Shown piece by piece: positions 33,633-41,929 of a stretch of DNA of 64,000 nucleotides (position 1 is the stretch's first letter; each line of letters begins with the position of its first letter). The position numbers and the translations under genes are program-made. The notes beneath the pieces are model-generated. The model was not told where the DNA came from and ran no database searches. It worked only from the letters and a program-made list of their open reading frames with translations. The stretch is from Streptomyces cellulosae (GTDB taxonomy: Bacteria; Actinomycetota; Actinomycetes; Streptomycetales; Streptomycetaceae): NCBI RefSeq assembly GCF_000721105.1, contig NZ_JOEV01000006.1, positions 62,001 to 126,000 on the forward strand, in the 5' to 3' direction.

Positions 33633-34766
33633 GTGGACTTCACCTTCACCGAGGAACAGCAGGCGGCGGCCGAGGCGGCACGGGGGGTGTTCGCCGGGGT
33701 CGCGCCGGACGCGGTGCCGAGCCCGGCCCTCACCGCGGGCGCCGTCGCCGAGGACTTCGACCGCGCCCTGTGGAGCAGGCTCGCCGAGGCCGACCTGCTG
33801 AGCCTGCTGGCGGCTCCTGCGTACGGCGGGGCGGGCCTGGACGCCATCGCGCTGTGCCTGGTGCTGCGGGAGGCGGCGAAGGTACTGGCGCGGGTTCCGC
33901 TGCTGGAGCACAGCGCGGCCATGGCCACCGTACAGGCCCACGCCGACGAGGAGTTGGGGTCCGCGCTGCTGGAACGGGCCGGCCGGGGAGAGGTCGTGCT
34001 CACCGTCGCCGCGAGCGGCCGCACCGGCCACGACGGGGCCGAACTCGCCGTGACCGCACGGCAGGAGGGTCAGGAGTGGATCCTGGACGGGGTGCAGACG
34101 GCGGTGCCCTGGGCATACGGCGCCGACCTCGTCGTCGTACCGGCGCACACGGCCGCCGACCGGACCGTCCTCGCCCTGGTCCCGCGCCGCCACGCGGGCG
34201 TCACCCTGGCCGAGCAGGTCTCCACCACCGGTGAGCGCTTGGCCGAACTGCGTCTGGAATCGGCCCGGATCGCGGAACGCGACGTCATCGACGGCGACGG
34301 TGCCTGGGAGTGGCTGCGCGATCTGCTGGCCACCGGGACGTGTGCGCTGGCGCTCGGTCTGGGCGAGCGGGTGCTGCGGATGACCAGCGACTACACCAGC
34401 AAGCGGGAGCAGTTCGGGTTCCCGGTCGCCACCTTCCAGGCCGTCGCCGTCCAGGCCGCCGACCGCTACATCGACCTGCGGGCCATGGAGGCCACGCTGT
34501 GGCAGGCCGCGTGGCGACTCGCCTCGGGGGCCCAGGGCGCGCTGCCCGTCTCCGGTGACGTGGCCGTCGCAAAGATCTGGGCGGCCGACGGCGTCCGGCG
34601 GGTCGTACAGACGGCACAGCATCTGCATGGCGGGTTCGGCGCCGACGTCGACTACCCGCTGCACCGCTATCACGCCTGGGCCAAGCACCTCGAACTGTCG
34701 CTGGGCCCGGCGTCGGCGCACGAGGAATCCCTGGGCGACCTCCTGGCCGCCCACACGCTGACCTGA
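33633..34766 (+). CDS. Acyl-CoA dehydrogenase family protein
   Basis: A 377-residue FAD enzyme of the acyl-CoA dehydrogenase superfamily, similar to the FadE-type subunits used in sterol and lipid side-chain oxidation. Features are FTEEQQAAAEAARGVF, a C-terminal helical domain with TSKREQFGFPVATFQAVAVQ (FAD/substrate loop) and HLHGGFGADVDYPLHRY. The position expected for the catalytic Glu is not obvious, as in heteromeric FadE subunits. GTG at 33633 after AGGGCAGGGA. A KstR-type palindrome precedes it, and the paaE gene is 166 bases upstream. The substrate is uncertain. Confidence 0.88.
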   Translation: MDFTFTEEQQAAAEAARGVFAGVAPDAVPSPALTAGAVAEDFDRALWSRLAEADLLSLLAAPAYGGAGLDAIALCLVLREAAKVLARVPLLEHSAAMATVQAHADEELGSALLERAGRGEVVLTVAASGRTGHDGAELAVTARQEGQEWILDGVQTAVPWAYGADLVVVPAHTAADRTVLALVPRRHAGVTLAEQVSTTGERLAELRLESARIAERDVIDGDGAWEWLRDLLATGTCALALGLGERVLRMTSDYTSKREQFGFPVATFQAVAVQAADRYIDLRAMEATLWQAAWRLASGAQGALPVSGDVAVAKIWAADGVRRVVQTAQHLHGGFGADVDYPLHRYHAWAKHLELSLGPASAHEESLGDLLAAHTLT

Positions 34767-34870
34767 GGATCTCGCCCAAGAGGCCTGAGTGGCCGCGAAG
34801 GGCCCTGCCCAACCCTCCCGAAGGGCTCCACCGAAGGGCTCTACCGAAGAACCCGCCTGAAGAGGCCCGA

Positions 34871-35218
34871 CTAGAGAACGAAGCCGGGCCGGCCCTCGTC
34901 CGTCACAACGGGCCGGCCCGCCGCCGCCCACACCTGCATGCCGCCGTCGACATTCACGGCGTCCACGCCCTGCTGGACCAGGTACATCGCGACCTGGGCC
35001 GAACGCCCGCCGGAGCGGCAGATCACGTGGACCCGCCCGTCCTGCGGCGCCGCCTCGGTCAGCTCGCCGAACCGGGCCACGAACTCGCTGATGGGGATGT
35101 GCAGCGCCCCCTCGGCGTGACCCGCCCGCCACTCGTCGTCCTCCCGGACGTCCAGCAGGAAGTCGCCGTCCTTGAGGTCATTGACCTCGACCGTGGGCAC
35201 ACCAGCTCCGAAATGCAT
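34871..35218 (-). CDS. Single-domain rhodanese-like sulfurtransferase
   Basis: A 115-residue rhodanese domain that carries sulfane sulfur on an active-site cysteine. The loop is CRSGGRS in VHVICRSGGRSAQVAMYLVQ. FLLDVREDDEWRAGHAEGAL and VNVDGGMQVWAAAGRPV are the other signatures. The ATG at 35218 is preceded by a G-run. A single gene reading toward the acyl-CoA dehydrogenase; partner and pathway are not evident. Confidence 0.92.
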   Translation of the reverse strand: MHFGAGVPTVEVNDLKDGDFLLDVREDDEWRAGHAEGALHIPISEFVARFGELTEAAPQDGRVHVICRSGGRSAQVAMYLVQQGVDAVNVDGGMQVWAAAGRPVVTDEGRPGFVL

Positions 35219-35662
35219 GCCCCCGACGCTACCCGACCCGCAACGCCACGCCATGAGCCACCCACAACACGACAGCCACCGGCCACGGTGCCGCCGCGCC
35301 GACTCCGGGCTTCCGGCGGGGGCGCGGGACGCGGGCCAGGGGCTCCACACACGGGGTGCGGGGCGCGAGCTCCACGCGCGGGACGCGGTGCTACGGCTTC
35401 CGGCTGTGGGGCACGGCTCTCCGGGTACGGGTGGCGGGCTCGCGGACTCCAGCTGCAGAACGCGTTGCGGACCGCCGACTCCCGGGACCACGGCTTCCGG
35501 CTGGGGACTCCGACGAACGGATTCCAGCCGCCGCCTCCGGCCAGAGCCGCCGCACGCTGCCCTGACCCACTCCCGGACTGCAACCGAGAACCCCGGCAAT
35601 CGCGACCTTCAGCTCTCAGCCCTCAACCACCAGCCCCTAGCCCCTAGCCCCAGCCCAAACCC
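35219..35662. other. Gene-free low-complexity region
   Basis: About 440 bases with short GC-rich repeats, including GGGACGCGG-like words and near 35630 a CCCCTAGCC-type run. The open frames look like noise. The rhodanese promoter should lie at the left end. Confidence 0.5.
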
Positions 35663-36505
35663 CTAACCCAACAGCTCCGCGAGTTCCGCCTCGCGGGCCG
35701 CGACGTCGGCCAGGAGTTTCTCGGCGATCTCATCCAGGAGGCGGTCGGGGTCGTCCGGGGCCATCCGGAGCATCGCGCCGATAGCGCTCTCCTCCAGTTC
35801 CCTTGCGACCACGGCGAGCAGTTCCTTGCGCTGGGCGAGCCATTCGAGACGGGTGTAGAGCTCCTCGGCGGGCGTCGGCCCCTGCTCCGGGGGTTTCGGG
35901 CCGGCGGCCCACTCCTCGGCCAGCTCCCGCAGCAGCGTCTCGTCCCCACGGGCGTAGGCGGCGTTGACCCGGGTGATGAACTCCTCCCGCCGGGCCCGCT
36001 CGGTCTCGGCCTGGGCCAGGTCGGGGTGGGCCTTGCGCGCCAGCTCGCGGTAGAGCTTGCGGGCCTCGTCGCTCGGCCGCACCCGCTGCGGGGGCCGCAC
36101 CGGCTGATCCGTGAGCATCGCCTCGGCCTCCGGGAACAGCCCCTGGCCGTCCATCCAGCCGTTGAACAGCTCCTCGACGCCGGGCATCGGCATGACCCGC
36201 GCCCGCGCCTCGTCGGCCCTGCGCCGGTCCTCCGGGTCGCCGGTGCGGGCGGCCCGGGCCTCGGCGATCTGCGCGTCCAGTTCGTCGAGCCGGGTGTACA
36301 TCGGGCCGAGCTTCTGGTGGTGCAGCCGGGAGAAGTTCTCGACCTCGATACGGAAGGTCTCGACCGCGATCTCGTACTCGATCAGCGCCTGCTCGGCGGC
36401 CCGTACGGCCCGCTCCAGCCGTTCCTCGGGCCGGGGCGCACCACCTTCCGGTGTCGACCGGTCCTCACCGGCGACACCACCCTGCTCAGCTTCCGGGGTC
36501 GTCAC
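35663..36505 (-). CDS. Coiled-coil protein with a J-domain-like segment
   Basis: A 280-residue cytoplasmic protein rich in Glu, Arg and Ala. An N-terminal helical region (about 28-105) is coiled-coil-like. About residues 150-195 (ARKLYRELARKAHPDLAQAE through FITRVNAAYARGD) resemble a DnaJ J-domain, including the HPD tripeptide that activates Hsp70. A second helical region ends the protein. GTG start at 36505. It may recruit DnaK; this is inferred only from HPD and its context. A single gene, not in an operon. Confidence 0.75.
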   Translation of the reverse strand: MTTPEAEQGGVAGEDRSTPEGGAPRPEERLERAVRAAEQALIEYEIAVETFRIEVENFSRLHHQKLGPMYTRLDELDAQIAEARAARTGDPEDRRRADEARARVMPMPGVEELFNGWMDGQGLFPEAEAMLTDQPVRPPQRVRPSDEARKLYRELARKAHPDLAQAETERARREEFITRVNAAYARGDETLLRELAEEWAAGPKPPEQGPTPAEELYTRLEWLAQRKELLAVVARELEESAIGAMLRMAPDDPDRLLDEIAEKLLADVAAREAELAELLG

Positions 36506-36642
36506 CCGACCAGCCTAGGCCACGCCAGGCGGGATGCCGCCTGCACACGATCCTCCGAGCTGCGCCCGCAAGGAACTGCCAGTACACAGCCACACAGCGC
36601 CTTGCCCCGCCCCCTTCCCCGTCCCGCAGTCCCCCTCCTCCC

Positions 36643-38088
36643 CTAGATCCCCTCCTCCGCAGCGATCTTCCCCGCGCGTACGGCCGCCACCAGGTCCGCG
36701 TGGTCCGCCTCCGTGCGGTCGGCGTAGGCGACGGCGAACGTGGCGATCGCCTCGTCCAGTTCCTCGTTCTTGCCGCAGTAGCCGGAGATCAGGCGGGGGT
36801 CGGCGCTGTGGGCGTGGGCGCGGGCCAGGAGGGCGCCGGTCATACGGCCGTAGTCGTCGATCTGGTCGGCGGCCAGGGCCGCGGGGTCCACGCTGCCCTT
36901 GCGATTGCGGAACTGCCGTACCTGGAAGGGCCGTCCCTCGACGGTCGTCCAGCCCAGCAGGATGTCACTGACCACCTGCATGCGCTTCTGCCCGAGGACC
37001 ACCCGGCGCCCCTCGTGTTCGACGGAGGGCGCCTCGAAGCCCGCAGTCACCAGATGCGGCACCAGTGCCGAGGAGCGGGCTTCCTTGACCTGGAGGACGA
37101 GGGGCTCGCCCCGGTGGTCCAGGAGCAGCACGACGTAGGACCGGGTGCCGACACTGCCCGTGCCGACGACTCGGAAGGCGACGTCGTGCACCGCGTGCCG
37201 GGCCAGCAGGGGCAGACGGTCCTCGGAGAGCGTGTCGACGTATTCCTCCAGGGACGCTGCCACCGCCGCGGCCTCCGCGTCCGGGACACCGCGCAGCACG
37301 GGCGGAGCGTCGACGAAGCGGCGCCCGCCGTCCTCGGTCGGTGCCGTTGATTTCGCGGCGAAGCGTCCGCTGGTGTTGGCCCGCGCCTTCTCGGAGACCC
37401 TCTCCAGCGTGCCCAGCAGGTCGTGGGCGTCGGCGTGGGAGACGAGTTCCTCGTCCGCGATGGCGTTCCACGCGTCCAGCACCGGAAGTCTGGCCAGCAG
37501 CCGCATGGTGCGGCGGTAGGAGCCCGTCGCACCATGCGCCGCCTTGCGGCAGGTGTCCTCGTCGGCGCCCGCCTCGCGACCGGCCAGCACGAGCGAGGCG
37601 GCGAGCCGCTTGAGGTCCCACTCCCAGGGGCCGTGAACCGTCTCGTCGAAGTCGTTGAGATCGATGACCAGGCCGCCGCGCGCGTCGCCGTACAGGCCGA
37701 AGTTGGCCGCGTGGGCGTCACCGCAGATCTGGGCGCGGATCCCCGTCATCGGGGTACGGGCCAGGTCGTACGCCATGAGGCCCGCCGATCCACGCAGGAA
37801 CGCGAAGGGCGTTGCCGCCATCCTGCCGACCCGTATCGGCGTCAGCTCGGGGATCCGGCCGCGACTGGACTCCTCGACCGCGCTCACCGCGTCGGGCCGG
37901 TCACCGTCCAGGTCGAGGGTCGTGTGCGCGGCGCGCGGGACCCGGCGCCGCAGCGCCTTGCCCTCCTCCTTGGCCGTTCCCGCGGCCTGCCCCCTGGCGA
38001 AGCCCCGCACCGGGGGCAGCCGCCGGGCGCTCACCCCGGCCGCCTGAGCCGGGACCGCATTCGCCGTCTCCGCACCGACCTCGGTCAT
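36643..38088 (-). CDS. DUF2252 family protein (kinase-like fold)
   Basis: A 481-residue protein of the DUF2252 family. Hallmarks are RVGRMAATPFAFLRGSAGLM, ICGDAHAANFGLYG, VIDLNDFDETVHGPWEWDLK, QVKEARSSAL and GYCGKNEELDEAI. The GDxHxxNFG and DxNDFDE motifs resemble the catalytic loop and metal Asp of aminoglycoside-phosphotransferase-like kinases, so a kinase-type reaction is plausible but untested. ATG at 38088 with GGGAGG upstream. A single gene with a long leader region. Confidence 0.88.
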   Translation of the reverse strand: MTEVGAETANAVPAQAAGVSARRLPPVRGFARGQAAGTAKEEGKALRRRVPRAAHTTLDLDGDRPDAVSAVEESSRGRIPELTPIRVGRMAATPFAFLRGSAGLMAYDLARTPMTGIRAQICGDAHAANFGLYGDARGGLVIDLNDFDETVHGPWEWDLKRLAASLVLAGREAGADEDTCRKAAHGATGSYRRTMRLLARLPVLDAWNAIADEELVSHADAHDLLGTLERVSEKARANTSGRFAAKSTAPTEDGGRRFVDAPPVLRGVPDAEAAAVAASLEEYVDTLSEDRLPLLARHAVHDVAFRVVGTGSVGTRSYVVLLLDHRGEPLVLQVKEARSSALVPHLVTAGFEAPSVEHEGRRVVLGQKRMQVVSDILLGWTTVEGRPFQVRQFRNRKGSVDPAALAADQIDDYGRMTGALLARAHAHSADPRLISGYCGKNEELDEAIATFAVAYADRTEADHADLVAAVRAGKIAAEEGI

Positions 38089-38650
38089 ACCGACCGCCTC
38101 CCCCGCACATGAACCCGCCACACGGACCTGCACCGGTACCGGCCGCGTACGCGCACGAACATCAACTCGTGCCGACCGTACAGCCGCTGGCCGAAACCCG
38201 TCACACCCTGTGGACAACTGCGCACCTGTGGAAAACCCGGGCACGCCCCGCAACAGGCGCAGCGCTCCACCGGCCGCTCAGCTTTCGGCAGGAACGGCCC
38301 CCGACACCGCGGGCATAGGTACGTGTACGGGTACGGGTACGGGTACGGCGTATCTGCGTGCCTACGCGCGGCATACGCACCCTGTCCACGGGCTTTCACC
38401 CCGAGAAGCACCCCCGGACACCCCCGGGCACCCCTGAGACGTTCCTCACAGCACACCACGTCCGCGCATAGCAGAACGGACGGCATCGTATCCACGAGAC
38501 CGACTCATAGATCGTTTCCCGCGCTGTTGGCGCAGACCTCCCACGGCGCAGGTCAAGGGCTTCAAGGATCCGAGCGTCCAGCACCCGCAAGACGTCCGCC
38601 CCCAGTAACCGCAGAGTGCCTTTTGGCGGCCCGCGTCACTGTGTCCGAGT
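38089..38650. other. Gene-free region with DnaA-box-like sites and hexamer repeats
   Basis: About 560 bases. TGTGGACAA at 38209-38217 and TGTGGAAAA at 38227-38235 are complements of TTGTCCACA and TTTTCCACA, 18 bases apart. At 38319-38348 five GTACGK hexamers are in tandem. Frames through the hexamers encode Tyr/Gly or Tyr/Pro repeats that I do not believe are genes. Confidence 0.5.
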
Positions 38651-38881
38651 TCACTTGCTCTCTCTGCTCCGCTTTCCCATCCAGGACTGGCAAACCCTTC
38701 GGGCGAGTACTCCTGCCAGGACGGCGACGACGATCGCCCCCCAGTCGATGACGTGCGGAAGCCCAGGGAAGAAAGCGAAGAAGGCGAGTGCCACGACGAG
38801 ACCCGCCACGAACGCGGCGATCCCAGCCGACCGCCGTCGCGCCTCCCATCGCTGGTTCCGCCCCTGCTGTTGATCAATCAT
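38651..38881 (-). CDS. Small two-helix membrane protein
   Basis: 76 residues. A charged N-terminus (GRNQRWEARRR) is followed by two hydrophobic segments (AGIAAFVAGLVVALAFFAFF and VIDWGAIVVAVLAGVLA) and a basic C-terminus. No family recognised. It starts 7 bases after the stop of the secreted protein gene and reads the same way, so the two may form an operon. Confidence 0.6.
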   Translation of the reverse strand: MIDQQQGRNQRWEARRRSAGIAAFVAGLVVALAFFAFFPGLPHVIDWGAIVVAVLAGVLARRVCQSWMGKRSRESK

Positions 38882-38888
38882 GAACGGC

Positions 38889-39353
38889 TCACTTCGTAAT
38901 GTGGTGACACTGGCTCACTCGGCGCACCCCGTTGACGTAAAGATGCGCACACGCCTTTCCATAACGAGGCAGCGTCTGAGGAGAGTTGTTCCGCATCGGA
39001 TCGATCTTGCACTCAGGGTGCGTTCGCCCCCGGGAGGTCCTGTACGTCTTGTTGTTTGTGTTCGCGTAGGTGAAGTCGATCCGCCAGTTGCAGAAGCCGG
39101 TGCCGAGCGCGGCGACAAAAGCACAGTCGACGCCAGCGTTCTGATAGGTGATCTTCTTCCCGCCGCCTCGGATGATGTGTGTGAACATGCAGCCGGTCGG
39201 AACCTTCATCGCCATGCCACCAACGCTGTACTCGAAGGTCCGGACAGGAGTCGATCCGACAGCGCCGGCCTGCGCCACCGAGGAACTCGTCAGCACCAGA
39301 GCGCCCGCAGCGGCAAGGGCCATGAAGAGCCTGGATCGATAAAGCGCAACCAT
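38889..39353 (-). CDS. Small secreted protein, function unknown
   Basis: 154 residues with a clear Sec signal peptide (RSRLFMALAAAGALVLTSSS, cleavage probably after VAQA). The mature part is about 125 residues with six cysteines (GCMFTH, DCAFV, GFCNWRID, HPECKID, KACAHLY, VSQCHHI), suggesting disulfides. No catalytic motif or anchor. The ATG at 39353 follows GGAAGGGG. Base composition is less GC-biased than the surrounding core genes, and the gene lies at the left edge of the island, so it may have been acquired. Confidence 0.7.
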   Translation of the reverse strand: MVALYRSRLFMALAAAGALVLTSSSVAQAGAVGSTPVRTFEYSVGGMAMKVPTGCMFTHIIRGGGKKITYQNAGVDCAFVAALGTGFCNWRIDFTYANTNNKTYRTSRGRTHPECKIDPMRNNSPQTLPRYGKACAHLYVNGVRRVSQCHHITK

Positions 39354-39568
39354 GAACAATCCCCTTCCGGCGGAGCATCTCTCCGACCGAAAACAACTCC
39401 GACGCAGCGACCATGTTTCTGGCCGTTGGAATGGTTCACCGACTTGAGTGATCAAGGAGTAGTGCGCTGACCAGCTGCTTCGATTCTTCGATCCAGCCCA
39501 TCGAACTGCCTGCCAATCAACCCGGGCAGAGCCCCAGCCGACAACGGCAGCCCAAACTGTGTGAGCCC

Positions 39569-39765
39569 GTGAATGGCTACCGCGCAGACCAACTCGACAA
39601 GCAGGCAGGGACGGGCGGCGCGATCCTCGTCGAGGGCCACTGGCACTGCCCGTCCAATGCCCGACCCACTCATCAACGCCACCATCACCCTGCACACCGA
39701 GCGCATCGACCGGGAGACCTGGAGACCTGGATCAGCCTGATCGCAACCCGCCGCGGCTACCGCAG
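39569..39765 (+). pseudogene. Internal fragment of a transposase-like gene
   Basis: The readable product is NGYRADQLDKQAGTGGAILV, then EGHWHCPS, a one-base shift (extra A before ATGCCC), MPDPLINATITLHTERIDRE, then TW. An 8-bp tandem duplication (GAGACCTG twice, 39713-39728) follows, after which TRRGYR continues in the third frame. This corresponds to the segment ending in CPSM and the following helix that also begins the gene at 40608. It is a decayed middle piece of the same family, abutting the dprA-like fragment on its right. Confidence 0.6.
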
Positions 39766-40315
39766 GATCTTCGAGGGCGGAGCGTCGGGCCAGAACTGGG
39801 AGATCAGCAGCCACCGCTCGGCGATCTCCTGCTGGAGCCGTGCGTTCTGCGCCGGGTAGGAGCGCCGAAGGCCGGTGCCGATGACGGCGATGGTACGGTC
39901 CCCGACGGCGAGAGCGGTTCCGTGCGCGGCGCTGTCGATCCCGGCGGCAAGACCGCTGATCACCGTGACGCCGCGCTCAGCACGCCCTCCCGCAATAGCG
40001 CGGGCGTGCGCGATGTCCTCCAGAGTGGGGGTGCGGGTGCCGACGACGGCAACCTGGAGATCGTCGCTGACGGGCGTACCGCGCAGGAACAGGAAGCGCG
40101 GCCGCTGGTGGACCAGCCGTAGATGAAACGGATGGTCATCGCCAGGATTTGTCACCAGCCTGCATGCCGTCGCGCTCCCAGGCAGCAATCTCCGCGGCGA
40201 CAGACTCAAGGTCCGGGACGGGTTCGGTATGGGAGAGGGCGCCCTGCGACCGCCACGTCGCAGAAGTGCGACGAGGGCGGCTCGCTCCGGCTCCTGGTCC
40301 AAGTCGCGAGTATAG
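39757..40315 (-). pseudogene. DprA/Smf-like gene, frameshifted and 3'-truncated
   Basis: DprA loads RecA on single-stranded DNA; solitary Smf-domain variants of unknown role are common in actinobacteria. The order of readable parts is ERAALVALLR, then in another frame LESVAAEIAAWERDG, then in a third frame VTNPGDDHPFHLRLVHQRPR. It continues with VAVVGTRTPT, GVTVISGLAAGIDSAAHGTA, AVIGTGLRR and SQFWPDAPPSK. Homology then stops, so roughly the last third of the Rossmann domain is missing. At least two frameshifts plus a truncation mean it is non-functional. Confidence 0.75.
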
Positions 40316-40607
40316 GAAGAGCGTTTGGGCCAGACAGCGGAACGCGCGGGGCGGAATCGAGCAGCGCCGGCAGGCAGATCAGGCCACCCCCGCGGGGCGT
40401 AACGCTGTGAATAGGACGTATCCCGCTCCATGCTCATGAGGACAGAGGTGCAGAGGGAACGGATGTGACAGCGCATCGCCAGCTCTGGTCGGAGCCCGGC
40501 AAAGGTTCGATCCTGTACTGAAGCCTCGTACTGAGGAGTCTGCCCCCGCAACTTGCCTGACAGCCGAGAGGTGCGGTCCGGCTTATAGCCTGGGCAGGTC
40601 GTGGCCG

Positions 40608-41282
40608 GTGGAAGTCAGGGGTGGGATGAGGGGCGAGCGGTACTGCCCCTCCATGCGCCAGACCCTCAAGGTCGCCCCCAAGGACCTGATCGCCGAGAAG
40701 ATCGACAAGCAGACCTGGGTCGACGGCATCCGCGCCCGAGCGGCCTACCTCTTCATGCCCAAGCAGCGCCCAGACGCCGAAGGCCACCGCCGCGTCATGT
40801 GCCCCGCCGAAGCAGACCGCACCCAGTGCCCACTCAAGAAGCACACCCTCGGCCGCGGCATCCACCTGCCGCTCGTCGATCCCACCCCCAGCCCCGCAAG
40901 CTCACCACTGTGCTGCAGCCAGAAGACCGTCACCGTCACGCCGGAAGCCGGCGCCCACCTCTGGCAGCCCCTCCAGTACGGCTCCGAAGCCTGGCAGCGC
41001 GTCTACTTCAGGCTCCGCAACAGCGTCGAAGGCATCAACGGCTACGCCAAGGACCCCCTCTACGAACGCCTCGAAGACGCCGGCACCCGCCGCATCCGCG
41101 GCATCGCCGCCCGGACCCTCATGCTGGCCTTCCAGCTGGCCCACGCCAACCGCCGCAAACTCACCGCCTGGGCAGACTCCATCGCCCTCCACGGTGACCG
41201 GCCCCACCGCCGACCCACCCTCCGCCGCAAGACCAAGCCACTGGGCACCTGGACCCTCAAGGGCTACGTCACCCAGCCCTGA
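40608..41282 (+). CDS. Transposase-like protein, C-terminal part
   Basis: An intact 224-residue frame that looks like the C-terminal part of a larger transposase-like protein. It has cysteine clusters (RYCPSM, VMCPAEADRTQCPLKK, LCCSQKTVTV) and a conserved RLRNSVEGINGYAKDPLYER resembling the last acidic residue region of DDE transposases. RRIRGIAARTLMLAFQLAHA and KTKPLGTWTLKGYVTQP follow. It starts (GTG) near the point where related proteins read VEG-YCPSM, so the N-terminal half is missing. A second, decayed copy of its 3' half lies at 49798. Annotation as transposase is by motif resemblance. Confidence 0.6.
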   Translation: MEVRGGMRGERYCPSMRQTLKVAPKDLIAEKIDKQTWVDGIRARAAYLFMPKQRPDAEGHRRVMCPAEADRTQCPLKKHTLGRGIHLPLVDPTPSPASSPLCCSQKTVTVTPEAGAHLWQPLQYGSEAWQRVYFRLRNSVEGINGYAKDPLYERLEDAGTRRIRGIAARTLMLAFQLAHANRRKLTAWADSIALHGDRPHRRPTLRRKTKPLGTWTLKGYVTQP

Positions 41283-41366
41283 GACCTTGCTCACAAGCCA
41301 CCAGTAGTCAGCGGCAACATAACCAGTCCGCGACAGAGCAACGGAAGATCCACACCTAAAAAAATC

Positions 41367-41399
41367 GGACCGCCGACGACCCCAAGCCGTCGGCGATCC
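41367..41399 (-). terminator. Hairpin in the left repeat
   Basis: CGCCGACG pairs with CGTCGGCG, flanked on the left by AAAAAAA (a T-run on the minus strand). It is the counterpart of the tRNA-Leu terminator at 50130-50162. Confidence 0.6.
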
Positions 41400-41416
41400 A
41401 CGTGTTTTTGGCCACA

Positions 41417-41466
41417 CACAGAGGAACGGGCGGGATCGTGATCACGATGCCGCCCGTTCCTCTGTG
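41417..41466. repeat. 50-bp near-perfect palindrome
   Basis: Arms CACAGAGGAACGGGCGG and CCGCCCGTTCCTCTGTG (17 bp, perfect) enclose G-ATCGTGATCACGAT-G, itself a 14-bp perfect palindrome. The counterpart in the right repeat is a 38-bp perfect palindrome. Confidence 0.9.
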
Positions 41467-41641
41467 CAACTAGAGCACTTTCGTCGGTGCTCCTGTGTGG
41501 GGCACCGACGGAACTCGCTGGTCAGGGGCTATACACCCCTGCGAGAAGATCGTTTCCCACGCTGCGCTGTTACTTTTCCCACCGCCCTGGCCAGAAGCCG
41601 CGCAGAGGTTCAGAGGTGACGGCGAATCCGGGAGGGGTCGG

Positions 41642-41860
41642 ATGTCCAGCCAGCAGGCCGTACGGCAATCGACCGGCGTCCCGCAGGTGACAAGCGTGCG
41701 CGACGACCATGACATCCGTATAGCAGTCGCCTATCAGGTGCAGCTACTAATTGAAACGATCCGGGAGGTCGACTTCCCGGATGCCATCCGCGCTGCAGCC
41801 GTAGAAGTTTCCCAGCCGACTCCCACGTCCTCCACCGGTATCGCGCGCGTCCGCATGTGA
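41642..41860 (+). CDS. Hypothetical small protein
   Basis: 72 residues starting MSSQQAVRQSTG, with a central helix (IRIAVAYQVQLLIETIREVD). The ATG at 41642 follows GGGAGGGG at a good distance. No signal, membrane segment or known domain. It is the first gene inside the left repeat and converges with the leftward nuclease cassette. Confidence 0.5.
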   Translation: MSSQQAVRQSTGVPQVTSVRDDHDIRIAVAYQVQLLIETIREVDFPDAIRAAAVEVSQPTPTSSTGIARVRM

Positions 41861-41929
41861 CCGGCGAGAGTCTGTCCCGACGCGGTGGGCCTCAATGTGT
41901 TCCTCCGCAACGACGGAAACGGCACGACC

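Larger units (their letters stand above)
41046..41499. repeat. Left copy of the island direct repeat
   Basis: About 454 bp, 85-90% identical by eye to 49798-50263. It covers the 3' end of the transposase-like gene, a terminator-type hairpin, a 50-bp palindrome and a tail ending TCCTGTGTG. Beyond that base the two copies diverge completely. Confidence 0.85.

Noticed and set aside
38085-38495. Frame encoding Tyr-Pro repeats before the DUF2252 gene
   Set aside because: Produced by the GTACGG hexamers; no credible start or conserved part.
40440-40600. GGTTCGATCC, resembling a tRNA T-loop
   Set aside because: No acceptor or anticodon stems can be formed around it; probably chance or an old attachment-site trace.
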